From: Sanderia malayensis
Taxonomy: Eukaryota; Cnidaria; Scyphozoa; Semaeostomeae; Pelagiidae
NCBI GenBank assembly: GCA_013076295.1
Contig: RQOL01000723.1
Location: forward strand, 1 to 64,000
DNA: 64,000 nt
Direction of reading: 5' to 3'
A program made the translations under genes and the position numbers. The notes under the pieces are model-generated. The model had not been told where the DNA came from. It saw only the letters and a list, made by a program, of their open reading frames with translations, and searched no databases. Each line of letters opens with the position of its first letter. Within the stretch, counting starts at the first letter, position 1. This document shows, one piece after another, positions 43,244 to 53,473 of the stretch.

Positions 43244-43364
43244 ACACCAATTCGATATCCGCGGCCTCTTTTCCGTGCTGAGATCTGGGGCGAGTCTAGG
43301 GGTGAAAGATTTTTGTTCACAATTCGTAGTCAAGCTCACAATATTCGACGATATTTTTCATATT
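43244..43364 (+). repeat. left terminal inverted repeat of the 8.4-kb transposon
   Basis: Begins ACACCAATTCGATATCCGCG. It carries a ctggggcgagtctaggggtg core and an inner attcgacgatattttt segment, all found inverted at 51485-51620. Confidence 0.92.
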
Positions 43365-43494
43365 CTACTTCGTTTTGCGTTCATTCTTGCTGTCTGTTGT
43401 AGTCTGTTATCAAAGGAACAGCTTTTATAAAAGCTCTTGTAAGTACTCTGCTCTGACAGACTACAGACTAAACAAAGTCTACTTGTTTATCACC

Positions 43495-44885
43495 ATGGAT
43501 TTTCAACTGCTGTCAAAGATGAAAGTTGAGGAGCGGAAGATTTTCTTCGCCTTCAAGGACTAAAAGTTACTGGTTGTAAAGAAGAACTAGTCGCAAGAGC
43601 ATTTGTCGCATGTGAGAACAACGTAACAGTTGTTAAAACAGCTGAGGAAGTACAGCAAGAAATAGCCAAGGAATATATAGACAAGCTAAAGATCGAAGAT
43701 GAGAACCTTCCAGATCCATTTAAGCTTGAAGATGACTGGCTGAAAGAAGAAGACGGCGTCAGTTTATGGCCAACAACCCTATACCCTGACATTTATAACT
43801 TTCTTTCCTTTCATCCCAGCGAACTTGAAAATGAAGATCTGAGCGATTACAAGACATCAAAGGCATACAGCTATTATTCAACAGGATGGCTAAACACATT
43901 GCAATACCATCCTGTATCAGATAGAAGTAATTTCTGTTTTTTGAAGACCACTTGCAGGCGATCTCAGAGAATATCAGAAACACATCACCATCTCTGGGTC
44001 TGTTTGTCAAAGAAAAATGGCAAAATTATAAAAGCACACTGTTCCTGTATGGCTGGCCTCTCCCACACATGTAATCATGTTGCAGCAGCACTGTTTCGAA
44101 TTGAAGCAGCTGTTCGGATTGGGTTGAACAGTCCTTCTTGTACCTCGAAACCTTGCTCTTGGCTTCCAAGCAATAGAAAGGTTGTCCCCATGAGGCTCAA
44201 GGATATGAAGCTAAGCATGGGAGATTTTGGGAAAAGAGGAAAGAAATTGTCAGAACTGAATTGTTCTCCAAAGAAAGATTACGATACAACAGTAAATTTG
44301 GAATCAACAATTTCCTTGCAAGAGATTACTTCTGCAATGAAAGATGCTTGCAAAGATTCTATTATATTCACAACAGAAGTAAAGATGCAATCATCAAAGG
44401 AAGCTTCATCTGCTGTGGGTAAAGAAAAACTCTCTACATTAGATGATTTTCTGGAAAAGTCAAGTACTCCTGATGGAGTTTTTACTAAATATGGAGTATT
44501 TCCCATCACATATGGATGAAATTGAATTAAAACCAGAGGGCAGAGCAGTAACACTTTCGGGTTTGAGGTGCGCAAACACACAATAACTGCATCAAAAGCA
44601 CATGCGGTAATGACAATAATGGCCAGTATCGAACAGGCTAAAACTGAGAACAAAACATTGGATTTAGCTGCAATTTTTGATAAAGTGGCAGGAAATGGCC
44701 CTCTCCTTAACATTTTTAAACATTTTCAAGCAGACACACGAAAAAGTAGTTGTTTCAGATTGTGGATTATTTCTTTGCAGAGACAGACCATTCATTGGAG
44801 GCAGCCCTGACAAAATTGTAGAGTGTGAATGCTGTGGCAAACACTGCCTTAAAGTGAAATGTCCATTTTCAATTAGAGACAAATA
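43495..44885 (+). pseudogene. SAP-SWIM-YqaJ nuclease gene, frame-broken
   Basis: This architecture (SAP DNA-binding helix pair, SWIM zinc finger, YqaJ/alkaline-exonuclease domain) accompanies ISL2EU-type elements. The ATG at 43495 opens the SAP domain, which changes frame near 43545 (L-K-V-T-G-C-K-E-E-L-V-A-R follows). The SWIM motif C-S-C-M-A-G-L-S-H-T-C-N-H-V-A-A is encoded near 44041-44088. The YqaJ domain starts after a frame change near 44520 with T-I-T-A-S-K and ends with G-G-S-P-D-K-I-V and C-L-K-V-K-C-P near 44800-44870. The usual catalytic Glu before the K-C-P motif is replaced (L-K-V-K-C-P instead of E-x-K), so the nuclease would be inactive even if the three or more frame changes were sequencing errors. 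Confidence 0.72.
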
Positions 44886-45170
44886 ACCACTTGATGTGGA
44901 AGCAACTTGTCTTATCTAAAAGAAACGATGAAAGCAATTTAACATTAAGTAGAAAATTGCTTTCAAAATCGGAAACATGGCGAAACATAGTAAATACTAA
45001 AGCTTTTCGTCTGACACTCATCAGAGTAATACGTCGGAAAGAGAACGAAAATGAAAATCTAACGAACAATTATACCCAGAAGAGGATCGAAATTGGCCAA
45101 TCATTGGCCATATTGTGTAGACAGAAAGAGTTTAGAGTCCCACTGGGACCCTTTCGATAATCTATTGTTT

Positions 45171-45197
45171 GCCAATGGCCAATGATTGGCCATTGGC
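45171..45197. repeat. 27-bp near-perfect palindrome of GGCCAAT/ATTGGCC units
   Basis: GCCAATGGCCAAT-G-ATTGGCCATTGGC, symmetric except for the centre. Further ggccaat/attggcc copies flank it at 45095-45115 and 45208-45220. It could form a hairpin or be a cluster of CCAAT-type sites. Confidence 0.8.
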
Positions 45198-45216
45198 ACA
45201 CAATAATGATTGGCCA

Positions 45217-46027
45217 TTGCACATGCTAAAAGACGGTGGATGTAACAAGTGCGAAAAGAAGTCTGCTATCAACCAGTTGATTAGCCAGTACTTCCATCGT
45301 GGCTATCAATACAAATTCATAGTTGGGTTTTTGGAAAGAGATGGCATCAACATGTCTGTCAGGACACTGAAGAGGAAACTGAAGTCGATGAACTTACGAT
45401 GAAAAAACAGCATGGATTTTGAAGATCAGGACCATATTAGACAAGTTATTAGGAACGAGATGAGTGGACCAGGAAGTCTAGGAGGCTACAGAACCATATG
45501 GTGTGCACTGCGCTCGAGGCATCAATTGCATGTTCCAAGAAGCTTTATAGCAATTTTGCTCGTCTCCAACCAATCAGAGAATTGAGGGTTGGTGGTCGTT
45601 TTTACGAAGAATCGTAGTGGATGGTGGATGGATTTTTTTAAAGTCTCGTTGATGACAGCACTCTACTTCTCGGAGATGGCCTCCATATGGAATGCCTTTG
45701 GTTCTGCTTTGCAACAATACTTCAGCATGACCTCAACAAAGTTAAAGACCACTGGAATGCTCATCGTATCTCCAAAAGTGGCTATGGCAATGCACATGGA
45801 TTGCCAGATATAATGTACTATTTGCCTGAATATTACAGCAGTCATGACTGTATGATTGAAGTTGAAGAAGACAAATTAAATCAGTTTGAAGAGCATGAAG
45901 AACAAGAAGATGATGAAAATCCATATACAGAACATTTCGAGTATTTAATTGATCAGCTACAGTTAGATATACCAACCGATGAACAAAGTGCATTACAAAT
46001 GTTCCAGCGTATAGTTAGTTTGCAATA
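45217..46027 (+). pseudogene. remnant of an integrase-core-domain protein with the catalytic core deleted
   Basis: Resembles the integrase-core proteins common in fish and invertebrate genomes. An N-terminal helix-turn-helix-like part (F-L-E-R-D-G-I-N-M-S-V-R-T-L-K-R-K-L) and G-S-L-G-G-Y-R-T near 45474 are followed, after about 45550, by N-Q-R-I/E and G-W-W-S-F-L-R-R that normally lie near the end of the core domain. The C-terminal part has H-M-E-C-L-W-F-C-F, H-W-N-A-H-R-I and Y-Y-L-P-E, then an acidic tail. About 150 codons including the D,D,E residues are missing, and at least two frame changes exist. It is therefore a fossil, perhaps of a second element. Confidence 0.6.
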
Positions 46028-46440
46028 AATTAACTGAACAAAGTCAAGAATCATATAACAAAAGTCGCAGGTGAAAATATTGGTTGCTTAAATATTTTCA
46101 ATACTCACAAGATGATACCCTTTTGCGTGATTAGCAGAATCGGTGCCTGTGCTTTGGGGGGTCACTTTACAACAGAATTCCTGCTGTATCTCCAAAATAA
46201 ACTGACTTTTAAAGTAGCTACTCAGTGCTACAAACAGAGTATATATCTCAATTTTGTATATACCTATAAATGCTGTCTTAAAATGCGAGTGTTAAAAAGT
46301 CAAGAAGCACCAGATTGACATATTTGGTGACACTAATCACTCAATGACAAAAAATGTTCATGTATTGGCAAGAGATCTTAAAAAAACAACAAAACAAAAA
46401 TAACTAACAAAACAAACCAAAGCATCTTATAATAAATAAC

Positions 46441-47265
46441 TAGCCGGGGGCGCTCGCGTTCGCTCGCTTCCCGGAGGGGGGCAAGTAAAAAAGACTTAAT
46501 GTGGTTGGCGCACTCCGTGAGCTGCATTCGCTAATGCTCATGCCCCTTTCCACCCCACCTACAATGGGTTAGCTCGCTACGCTCGCCTGTGGTTGGCGCA
46601 CTTCGTGCGCTGCATTCGCTTACGCTCATGCCCCTGTCAACCTCACGTACAATGGGTTAGCTCGCTGCGCTCGCCTGTCTATCCATTATCAAAAAGCATT
46701 GACTGATAGGGCGAGCTTCATGCGCTGCATTCGCTTACGCTCATGCCTTTGCCTACTCCTTTTACAACAGCTTGGCTCGCTTCGCTCGCCTGATAATCCC
46801 TTATCATAATTTGTTGATTAGAACTTTGGGCTTGTTTACATTAGGCCTAAGCATCGCAACTGTTCTCGTGAAGTCGCAAAAGAGCCAATCAACTTGCAGC
46901 AAAAGGCGAAACGGGTCACGTGAACAGCGAATACGTGGTTCGAAAATGGAGTTCGCAACGCGAATTTGGAATTTTCGCCACCATAAACTGTAGTTTTTTC
47001 GTGATAATTAATTAATGGAATAATTCAAAAGAACTTTAGAAAAACGAAACCAAAAATAGATAACCTTGGTCTAATTAATAATTGGCACTTTCCATTTGAA
47101 ATTTAGCACAAATAATGTACAAACAAAAAAGCCTTTTTGATTACACGGTTCGCCGTTTCGGCCCATTGTTTTGAGGCGTTCGACTTATTGTTTCGGGTCG
47201 AATCTATTGTTTTTGGCAAGAAAGTGCGTCATCACGTGACCTCCGCAGAATATATATATTAGACA
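46441..47265. repeat. compound interspersed repeat, copy 2 (nested in the transposon)
   Basis: Homologous to 39535-39900 plus 41065-41480. The g-c-rich units (ggttagctcgctgcgctcgcctg; gctgcattcgcttacgctcatgcc) are followed by agagccaatcaacttgcag, gcgaaacgggtcacgtg and an attgtttcgggtcgaatc segment. It lies between the integrase-like and HECT-like genes. Confidence 0.8.
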
Positions 47266-47361
47266 AGAACAAAACAAGCCGACTTGTCTTTCAAATCAAC
47301 AGACACAGTCAGAGACAAAACTCAATGTGTTCGTACCAGCTTTGCATCTTTCAAACGATAT

Positions 47362-49942
47362 TTATTCCCATGAATCTTTGTTGTTCAAGAGTTCTGTAAA
47401 TTCCTCACTAAGTTTGTTGTATGACAGATAGGTTGATGGCAGCTCCAAAACTGGTCCACATCTGCGGACTATTGGCCTTCTACCTTTGCCAGATTGGACT
47501 GGATCACTTTGTAAATCAATGAATGATACTGTTATGCTGTCACACAAGATGACATCACTGCCTGTTAAAAATTGAAGGAATGTCTCCAACAAGGTACTTT
47601 GCAAAGACTTAATGTAGCGTTTGAGATGATCTAAACAGCTTCTCTCTGCATCATTTGATGGATCTGACTGCAAAAGTTTGATCACTTTTTTGATGTTGGC
47701 TTTCTTTGAACATAAAGTTTTTCAAGACTCTCAACTGATTTAAAATCTCCATACTGCAGCAGTATCTTCAAATAGGGACACCAGCAATTCGTTATGTATT
47801 TGGGCCGTTGAATCAATTCTTGATGGGCCAGTTGATGAACTACTTCAGTTATGTTTTGCTTTGTAACATGTTTGTAGCATTTGTAACTTGAAAGGAAATC
47901 TAACACATCCTCATCTGCAGACTCAAAGTCATCACTTATGCATTTCTTTAATGCATCTCGTTCTTCTTCAGCCACATAAGAATTGAATGATCTTAGCAGG
48001 TAGTCATCACTTACATGTTCTTCACCAAACAAACATGCTGCTATGATTGCTGGAGATAAAAGCAGGGGAAAGTACTGCTCCTTCATATATCCAAATATCA
48101 AGATCCTGGCTACAGCTTCCCACTCTTTCCTTTGGTAATCATGGCGAATAGCAGGAACTTTACTTTGAGTACCAACACTTAAGGCATTACAGAAGCCTTT
48201 CCAAAATGAAGTTAAGGCTTCTCGCAGTACACCTTGCCCACGGCCAATTTCTTCTTGCCCATTGTGGCCAATGAAAGCAACATCAAGATTGCACTTCAAA
48301 ACATCATCATTGCTGAACAATTCCAGCATATCTTGCCTCAATGTTGATTGATGTATCTTAACAGCTTTTATGTCAAATTCCGATGTATCAAGTGAAATGG
48401 AATGAACATCCAGTATGGCAGCACCTGTGGAGAAAATAAATGCATTTACTGATAAATTATTTGACTTCTGGAATTTGGTAAAATTCAGTCAGATTTAATG
48501 CCTCTTCCTCTTGGAACAATGCTTCTGAAATAAATATTAAGTCAATTTAGTGTTGTGGGCCCTTGTAGTTCTTTGCCAAAGTTTTTGGGATCTAATTGGA
48601 CGGGTAAATTGGCAAAATGATTGGCTGATAATTTTAATGTTATGCAGATTCCAAATGATATGATTTTCATCAAACCATCAAACAAAATATGAAATTATTA
48701 AATATATACTCCTTATAATCATTTGTCTTTAGCCTGAAGTGCAATATTTCATGCATAGACCTTTTAGCAATTCTAAGAAAGAATCTGAATCAAATGATAC
48801 TTTTATACATTTTATAGAACTTTTGAATGTGCACAATAGTGATATACTGTAAACTTTATGTAGCTCCAGCAAACCTCTCATGTAAAAATGTACAAAACTA
48901 TCATTCAGTCCAGACTCTTTGTAGAATAGCAATTAAGGTCTGTGTTGCCCAGAATTCCCATTTTATAGGGGTAAACCTTCAAAGCTGAAGGCTTTAAAAT
49001 CTGTTCCATTAACAAATGAAACTTTAATACTTCATGTGAACTGCATTTACCTTCATCAAAGTTTTGAATTGTTATTGCCTGGGGAGCATCTTCAATCTGA
49101 GCTGCATGCAGCAACGTTGTTTCAAGTGCACCAGGTCCATCTTGAATTTCGTCATTGGAGCAACCAGGGGTTGATGCTGTTGGTTCCAAGTTGCTACTTG
49201 ATGGCTTTGGTGGTGTATTTTCAACAATTACATCAAATGGTGAATTTAGAAGCTGTTGAAATTAAAGATATAAAGATAAGGTTTTTTAGATATTCTAAAA
49301 TGCAATGATTCTTTAATCCAACCAGGACCCATCAATCACATGATGCATTTGAATCCCAACTTACAAAAACAGTCAAACTATTTTTTGACAAAATCCTGCC
49401 TCCTCAGTATCATTGTCTTCCTCATCCTCTGCTGGGCTACATGCCTCATTGATCATATTCGTGATGAAGTCTGAGGTATGCTTCATGAAGTCTGACGTTT
49501 TTGTTAAATAAAAGTAAATTCTGGAATATGGCTTGCCAAGTTCCTCCTTTGCAGTGTAAATGGTTCAATGCCCCCAGGTAAATTTTCTACCTCCGTTCTA
49601 TCTGGATAAATGACACTCGGGCTCACCTTAAGAGGCAAACATGAACCTCTTACGATGCGCAAGAATCCATCTTTTAACTGCATCACACCCACTTGAACAT
49701 TCACCTCTGCTTGAAGCTGTGACTTGCCAAGCTTTGTTTTCTTTGGTTTGAAACCAGAGGCTCTTTCCTTTCCCTTTGCCTCCCTAAATGCCTCAAATGA
49801 TAAACCTGGCAGCTGTTGAGGTGCTCTTTTTGCCTGGACTGGTTCTTCTTTGAGAGATCGCTTCCTTGAATTATCTGCTCCACACTGGTGACAGAATTTT
49901 GCACCTGCGTGTAGATGCATCCTGCAACTTTTACAAAACATT
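47362..49942 (-). pseudogene. zinc-ribbon plus HECT-like gene (G2/M-type E3 ligase-like family), spliced, frame-broken
   Basis: HECT proteins transfer ubiquitin through a C-terminal Cys. Exon 1 starts at the ATG at 49942 with a zinc ribbon (C-K-S-C ... C-H-Q-C-G-A), then a basic linker and V-N-V-Q-V-G-V-M ... R-G-S-C-L-P-L-K-V, F-T-L-Q-R. A frame change near the T-rich run at 49515 leads to an acidic stretch to about 49390. A middle exon lies at 49189-48905 (approximate). The HECT-like part is 48341-47682 plus 47685-47362: F-I-G-H-N-G, G-V-L-R-E-A-L-T-S-F-W, then L-Q-F-L-T-G-S-D, with a one-base break at the A6 run near 47686-47691. The end has P-S-T-Y-L-S-Y where HECT ligases have T-C-x-x-x-L, so the catalytic Cys looks absent. 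Confidence 0.62.
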
Positions 49943-50228
49943 TTCACGCAAAATAATAAACTCACTAGTCTAGAAAGCAGCCATCTTTAATCATCGGCGT
50001 GCAAATCAAATGTAAAGGGCAGCCTTATTACCCATAATGCCCTCAACTTTTTTCTTCAGTGCAAAATTCAAAAAGAGGCAGCCAAAACAATCCGCTTTGA
50101 GAAACTGCTGGGCAGCAAGTCTCTGTTGAGAGCGACAAGTCAGTTTGGGGAGCGAACAAACCGAGACTGTGCAGTAAGTCTATGTAAAGAGCGGGAAGTA
50201 AAAAGCAAGGATAGCAACAACAGCAACG

Positions 50229-50470
50229 CTATTTGCATTCTGCAAGGCTGCAACACCCACTTTGTATGCAGGAGGCCTCATTTTGTGTGCTGCAACAGAA
50301 CTTTGTATGCAGCAAGTCTGAATTTGTATGCTGCAGCACCCACTTTGTATGCAGCAAATTAAATTTGTGTGCAGCAACCTTGAATTTGTGCATGGAAAGT
50401 AAATTTGTACGCGATTTTTGATTTTGTGTGCTGCAATCTGATTTTGTGTGCGCCAAACTTAGCAAATGCT
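50229..50470. repeat. degenerate tandem repeat of about 21 bp (actttgtatgcagcaa-type)
   Basis: About ten units with the core (a/t)ttTGT(a/g)TGC(a/t)GCaa. Units diverge to the right. It directly abuts the 3' side of the transposase remnant. Confidence 0.8.
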
Positions 50471-50484
50471 GCATGTCCCCTGTG

Positions 50485-50745
50485 GGCCATCGTAGATCTG
50501 GAACCCCTATCTGCCATTACAATATCCCCATTTTCTAAAAAGTTATAAAATCCACTACTTTGGCAGATAAACTGATCTGTTGTTCTTCCACCATAACAGT
50601 CTGACAGGTACATAATGCATCCTGCAGGAGAAATTGCAACCAAAAATTTAAAAGTGTTATGCTTTTTATAGTCTGACCAAGTAGCTGCTTGGATGTCTAA
50701 TGATTTTGGTCTTTCTATGTATATTTATGAGCAATCAATTATACA
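50485..50745 (-). pseudogene. DDE_Tnp_4 transposase remnant
   Basis: Read on the minus strand it gives I-D-C-S (position of catalytic D), an in-frame TAA, then I-E-R-P-K-S-L, A-A-T-W-S-D-Y-K-K-H-N-T, K-F-L-V-A-I-S-P-A-G, S-D-C-Y-G-G-R-T-T-D, S-S-G-F and I-V-M-A-D-R-G (second catalytic D). This is the core of the DDE_Tnp_4 family used by ISL2EU, PIF/Harbinger and relatives. Both flanks are missing; the right flank is replaced by tandem repeats. It cannot catalyse transposition. Confidence 0.75.
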
Positions 50746-51196
50746 CCATATCTTTCGGCAATAGGGAGTTTACGAAAGTCCATGTTGCGACCTCAACTTC
50801 GACTTCATGGAAGGTTTTTTAATAGTGCACATGCGCAAGGGGTATCTCCTTCAAATAAGACGTTCTGGCTATGAGGCGACCAACTGCATCCACACTGTTT
50901 TGAAGTTCTGTCAAGAACGTGAACATGGCCCAAGCTGGCAAGTCAAAATCGTAAAAGTATCCTTTTCCTTTTGTGATCCACCTAAACTGACCTACAGTTT
51001 GGAACAAGGATAATAGAGCCGAAAGCTATTGAACCCTTATAATTTGGCAGGGGCAGATCAAGCTGTAAACTCTATATTCGTTTAATTTGACATAGCTATC
51101 TAGGCCTAGCCTAGATGTTAGGCCTAATATTATTGCCTTAAAATGTACTAGCCTGGGAAGGTACATTATCACATTTGTTTCCTATTCAGAAAACCA
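50746..51196. other. spacer between the transposase remnant and Myb/SANT-like gene, no supported gene
   Basis: Frames of 60-70 codons occur on both strands without motifs. A taggcctaa-rich stretch is near 51100-51130, and a pyrimidine tract with CAG at 51178-51190 looks like a 3' splice site for the next gene. Confidence 0.5.
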
Positions 51197-51568
51197 ATGC
51201 AATGGCTCCAAGAGCATGATGTTGCCCTAGTGAGAGAAATTCTCCTGTTCCAGCCATGGCAGCACAAGCATGGCTCACCAGAAAGGGGTATGGCGTGGAC
51301 ACGAATTTCAGAGAGCTTGACAAGTTTAAAAGAACCAAGTTTTAAGCCACTGGATGCAAGATCTGTGAGAGAACGCTATAAACTTCTTGAAAAGCGGTTC
51401 AAGAAAGAAAACGATGAAGACAGAAGAGCATCTGGAACAAGTCCAGAGGAAGATGAAGTAATGGTCGCTATGCGCTATTCGACGATATCAAAAATATCGT
51501 CGAATATTGCGAGCTTGACTACGAATTGTGTATGGGATCACGATGTAAACAAAATCTTTCACCCCTAG
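51197..51568 (+). CDS. Myb/SANT-like (trihelix-type) DNA-binding protein of the transposon, C-terminus inside the TIR
   Basis: PIF/Harbinger-like elements encode such proteins to recruit transposase to the ends. From the ATG at 51197 the frame encodes 123 residues: E-H-D-V-A-L-V-R-E-I, W-x2-I-S-E-S-L-T, then D-A-R-S-V-R-E-R-Y-K-L-L-E-K-R-F-K-K and an acidic E-E-D-E. The preceding bases (tttcctattcag) form a good acceptor, so an upstream exon is likely. The last about 28 codons are encoded by the right terminal inverted repeat and its inner hairpin, so the tail is not conserved family sequence. Confidence 0.6.
   Translation: MQWLQEHDVALVREILLFQPWQHKHGSPERGMAWTRISESLTSLKEPSFKPLDARSVRERYKLLEKRFKKENDEDRRASGTSPEEDEVMVAMRYSTISKISSNIASLTTNCVWDHDVNKIFHP
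51477..51505. repeat. perfect 12-bp hairpin at the inner edge of the right TIR
   Basis: ATTCGACGATAT, a five-base caaaa loop, then ATATCGTCGAAT. The left TIR has only one arm (43342-43353), so the second arm is extra or was lost on the left. Confidence 0.85.
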
Positions 51569-51620
51569 ACTCGCCCCAGATCTCCGCACGGAAAAGAGGT
51601 CGCGGATATCGAATTGGTGT
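51485..51620 (-). repeat. right terminal inverted repeat of the 8.4-kb transposon
   Basis: Reverse complement of 43244-43364 with a few substitutions and a 19-base insertion (around 51530-51549) relative to the left copy. Confidence 0.92.
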
Positions 51621-51639
51621 ATTCCAGTCACATTTCTAA

Positions 51640-52500
51640 TTTCAATTAGGAAAACACAGAACGATACTCTACAGTACTTTCGACACTCTATTTTTTATGC
51701 AACGAATTTTACAAATATTAACTTAACCTCCTCATGACTTAAATTCTAACTCATATTTCCGGACATTTTTTTTTTCCTTGCACTTCTATTGCAATAACCA
51801 CACCACACCATACATCAAAAAATGCACAACAACATTATCCACCTTTCCATAAACATACTTTTTCCTTCAAAATTTTTTTTACATCATTAACTTATTAACC
51901 ACATTCCCTTTTTTGCAGAAAGCACAAGAGTTCGGATAAAGGTATTTCCTTGTAAAATTTTTCAACAATGAGATATTTAAAATCTGATGCCATATTTCAA
52001 TCCACCACATTGAGCACCATACTGCATTTTATTTTGGACTCTACTGTAAATATTAGCATTTTTAGAAATCTTAACTTGAGCACCTCAGGTCAGAAAATCG
52101 ACATTATGTTTCCGTGTATTTTTATTTTCCTTTCCGCTCCTATTGCACCAACCACACCACACCATACATCAAAAGATGCACAACAACATTACCTACATGA
52201 GATATTTCAAATCTGATTTCATATTTCAATCCACTACATTGAGAAGCATACTACATTTTATTTTGGACCCTCTACAGTAAGTATAAACGATTCCAGAAAT
52301 CTGAACTTCAGCACCTCATCTCAGAAAACCTACATTATGTTTCTGGGTATTTTTATTTTTCCTTCCACTCCTATTCCACCAACTGGACCACACCATACAT
52401 CAAAAGATGCACAACAACATTCTCCACATTTCTATCAGCATATTTTTTTTTCAAAAATTTATTTATATCAATAACTTGTTAAATACATTCTCTTTTTTGC
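51640..52500. repeat. tandem repeat of about 235 bp, three diverged units
   Basis: Units near 51720-51960 (partial), 51966-52198 and 52199-52490. They share tgagatattt-aaatctgat, catatttcaatccac-acattgag, attttattttggac, cagaaa-c-acattatgttt, ccaccacaccatacatcaaaa-atgcacaacaacatt. No coding capacity. Confidence 0.8.
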
Positions 52501-52779
52501 AGAAAAACAACAACTCGGACAAAGTCCAATTAGCCCATTTGGACAAATTTTTTTCACAACGATGATAACAAAAATATCTCTCCAAATATCAACTAACAGC
52601 AACCATAAACATATTCAAACAGACGTTTGCCACCATCAATAAATACTAAAATCGTAGCGGCAAAGGTGTCCAAATCAAAGGCAACCCAGTCGACGTGTTG
52701 TAGCCCCCGTAGCCCTTTCGTGCCCCTCTTATTTTTTTCCAAAAACACTCTCATTTACTCCCCTTCATCTCCTCCAGTG

Positions 52780-53130
52780 TCAAGGCTCTTTTTGGCTAAA
52801 AATTCCTTTTAATTTTAAAGATATTTCCACTTTTCTACTTTCAAAATTCTTCCCCCTCCCTTTTCCTGTAACGAGGACTTTCTCTTTGGTGTGAGAGGAT
52901 GGCGTGCCTGCTGTCTTGCTGGCCTTTCGTTTTGTGTGCGAGGGAGATGCCGAGAGCTTGACAACGGCGTCGTCGATGTTTTGCCTCGCTGAGCCTTTTC
53001 GAAACAATGAAACCCTGTTGCTTTTCGCACTAATCCGCATGCGTCCTTTGTTACTCTGGCTTTTGATTGACGAGGAAGTTGCATCCTTCCTTCTGCAAGT
53101 GTGTGATTTTTTCCAACATATTATTATCAT
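52780..53130 (-). CDS. hypothetical Ser/Lys/Arg-rich frame, possible exon
   Basis: 116 codons, strongly basic and disordered (K-S-Q-S-N-K-G-R-M, S-P-S-H-T-K-R-K-A-S-K-T, S-H-T-K-E-K). A good acceptor (acacacttgcag) lies inside the 5' part, so the true exon may begin near 53092. No known family. It may belong to the host locus or to the Helitron's 5' region. Confidence 0.28.
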   Translation of the reverse strand: MIIICWKKSHTCRRKDATSSSIKSQSNKGRMRISAKSNRVSLFRKGSARQNIDDAVVKLSASPSHTKRKASKTAGTPSSHTKEKVLVTGKGRGKNFESRKVEISLKLKGIFSQKEP

Positions 53131-53473
53131 GTAGTAATTTGTATTCGACGGTTCGATACTTACACAAGTTATTACTGCCAGATTTCTTATTGCACGTTGT
53201 TCCGGACTTCAATCCTCAACAATATCCGAAAGGTAAGTGCGTTTTCCCGTCATTTGGCCTTATTATTATTCCTCAGTAAAGTGATACGTGATATTTCTTA
53301 GCTGATTAGGTGATTTTTATACTTTTTCCCAGATACACGTAGTGCTACTGGATTTTCTTCAATAGCATTGTATCTTTTCTATTTGCTTATCCTTTCTATT
53401 TTATTTTGGAGATTTTATGTATTTCATTTTATGTCTTTCTCATATATTTTTTGCTTTTTTATTACGGCAACAA
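53131..53473. other. 5' flank of the Helitron Rep gene
   Basis: T-rich stretch with no supported gene. It probably contains the Helitron 5' terminus or an upstream exon, but no diagnostic TC-start is convincing. Confidence 0.4.

Larger units (their letters stand above)
43244..51620. mobile_element. 8.4-kb DNA transposon with long TIRs (ISL2EU/PIF-Harbinger-like), carrying YqaJ, HECT-like and other genes
   Basis: Terminal inverted repeats 43244-43364 and 51485-51620 match at well over 90 percent, apart from a 19-base insertion in the right copy. AT dinucleotides flank both ends (43242-43243 and 51621-51622), consistent with a 2-bp duplication. Inside: SAP-SWIM-YqaJ (plus), integrase-like remnant (plus), zinc-ribbon/HECT-like (minus), DDE_Tnp_4 remnant (minus) and a Myb/SANT-like gene (plus). 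A DDE transposase plus YqaJ nuclease is the known pairing of ISL2EU elements. A nested repeat (46441-47265) is also present. Whether HECT-like and integrase-like genes are cargo or later insertions is not decided. Confidence 0.8.

Noticed and set aside
45217..46027. Integrase missing from the Maverick
   Set aside because: Its motifs fit the separate integrase-core family of animals, not the chromodomain-type Polinton integrase, and it lies 8 kb away inside another element.
43242..51622. TAA/TTA 3-bp duplication expected for classic PIF/Harbinger
   Set aside because: The flanks show only AT on each side, so a 2-bp duplication is the simpler reading.
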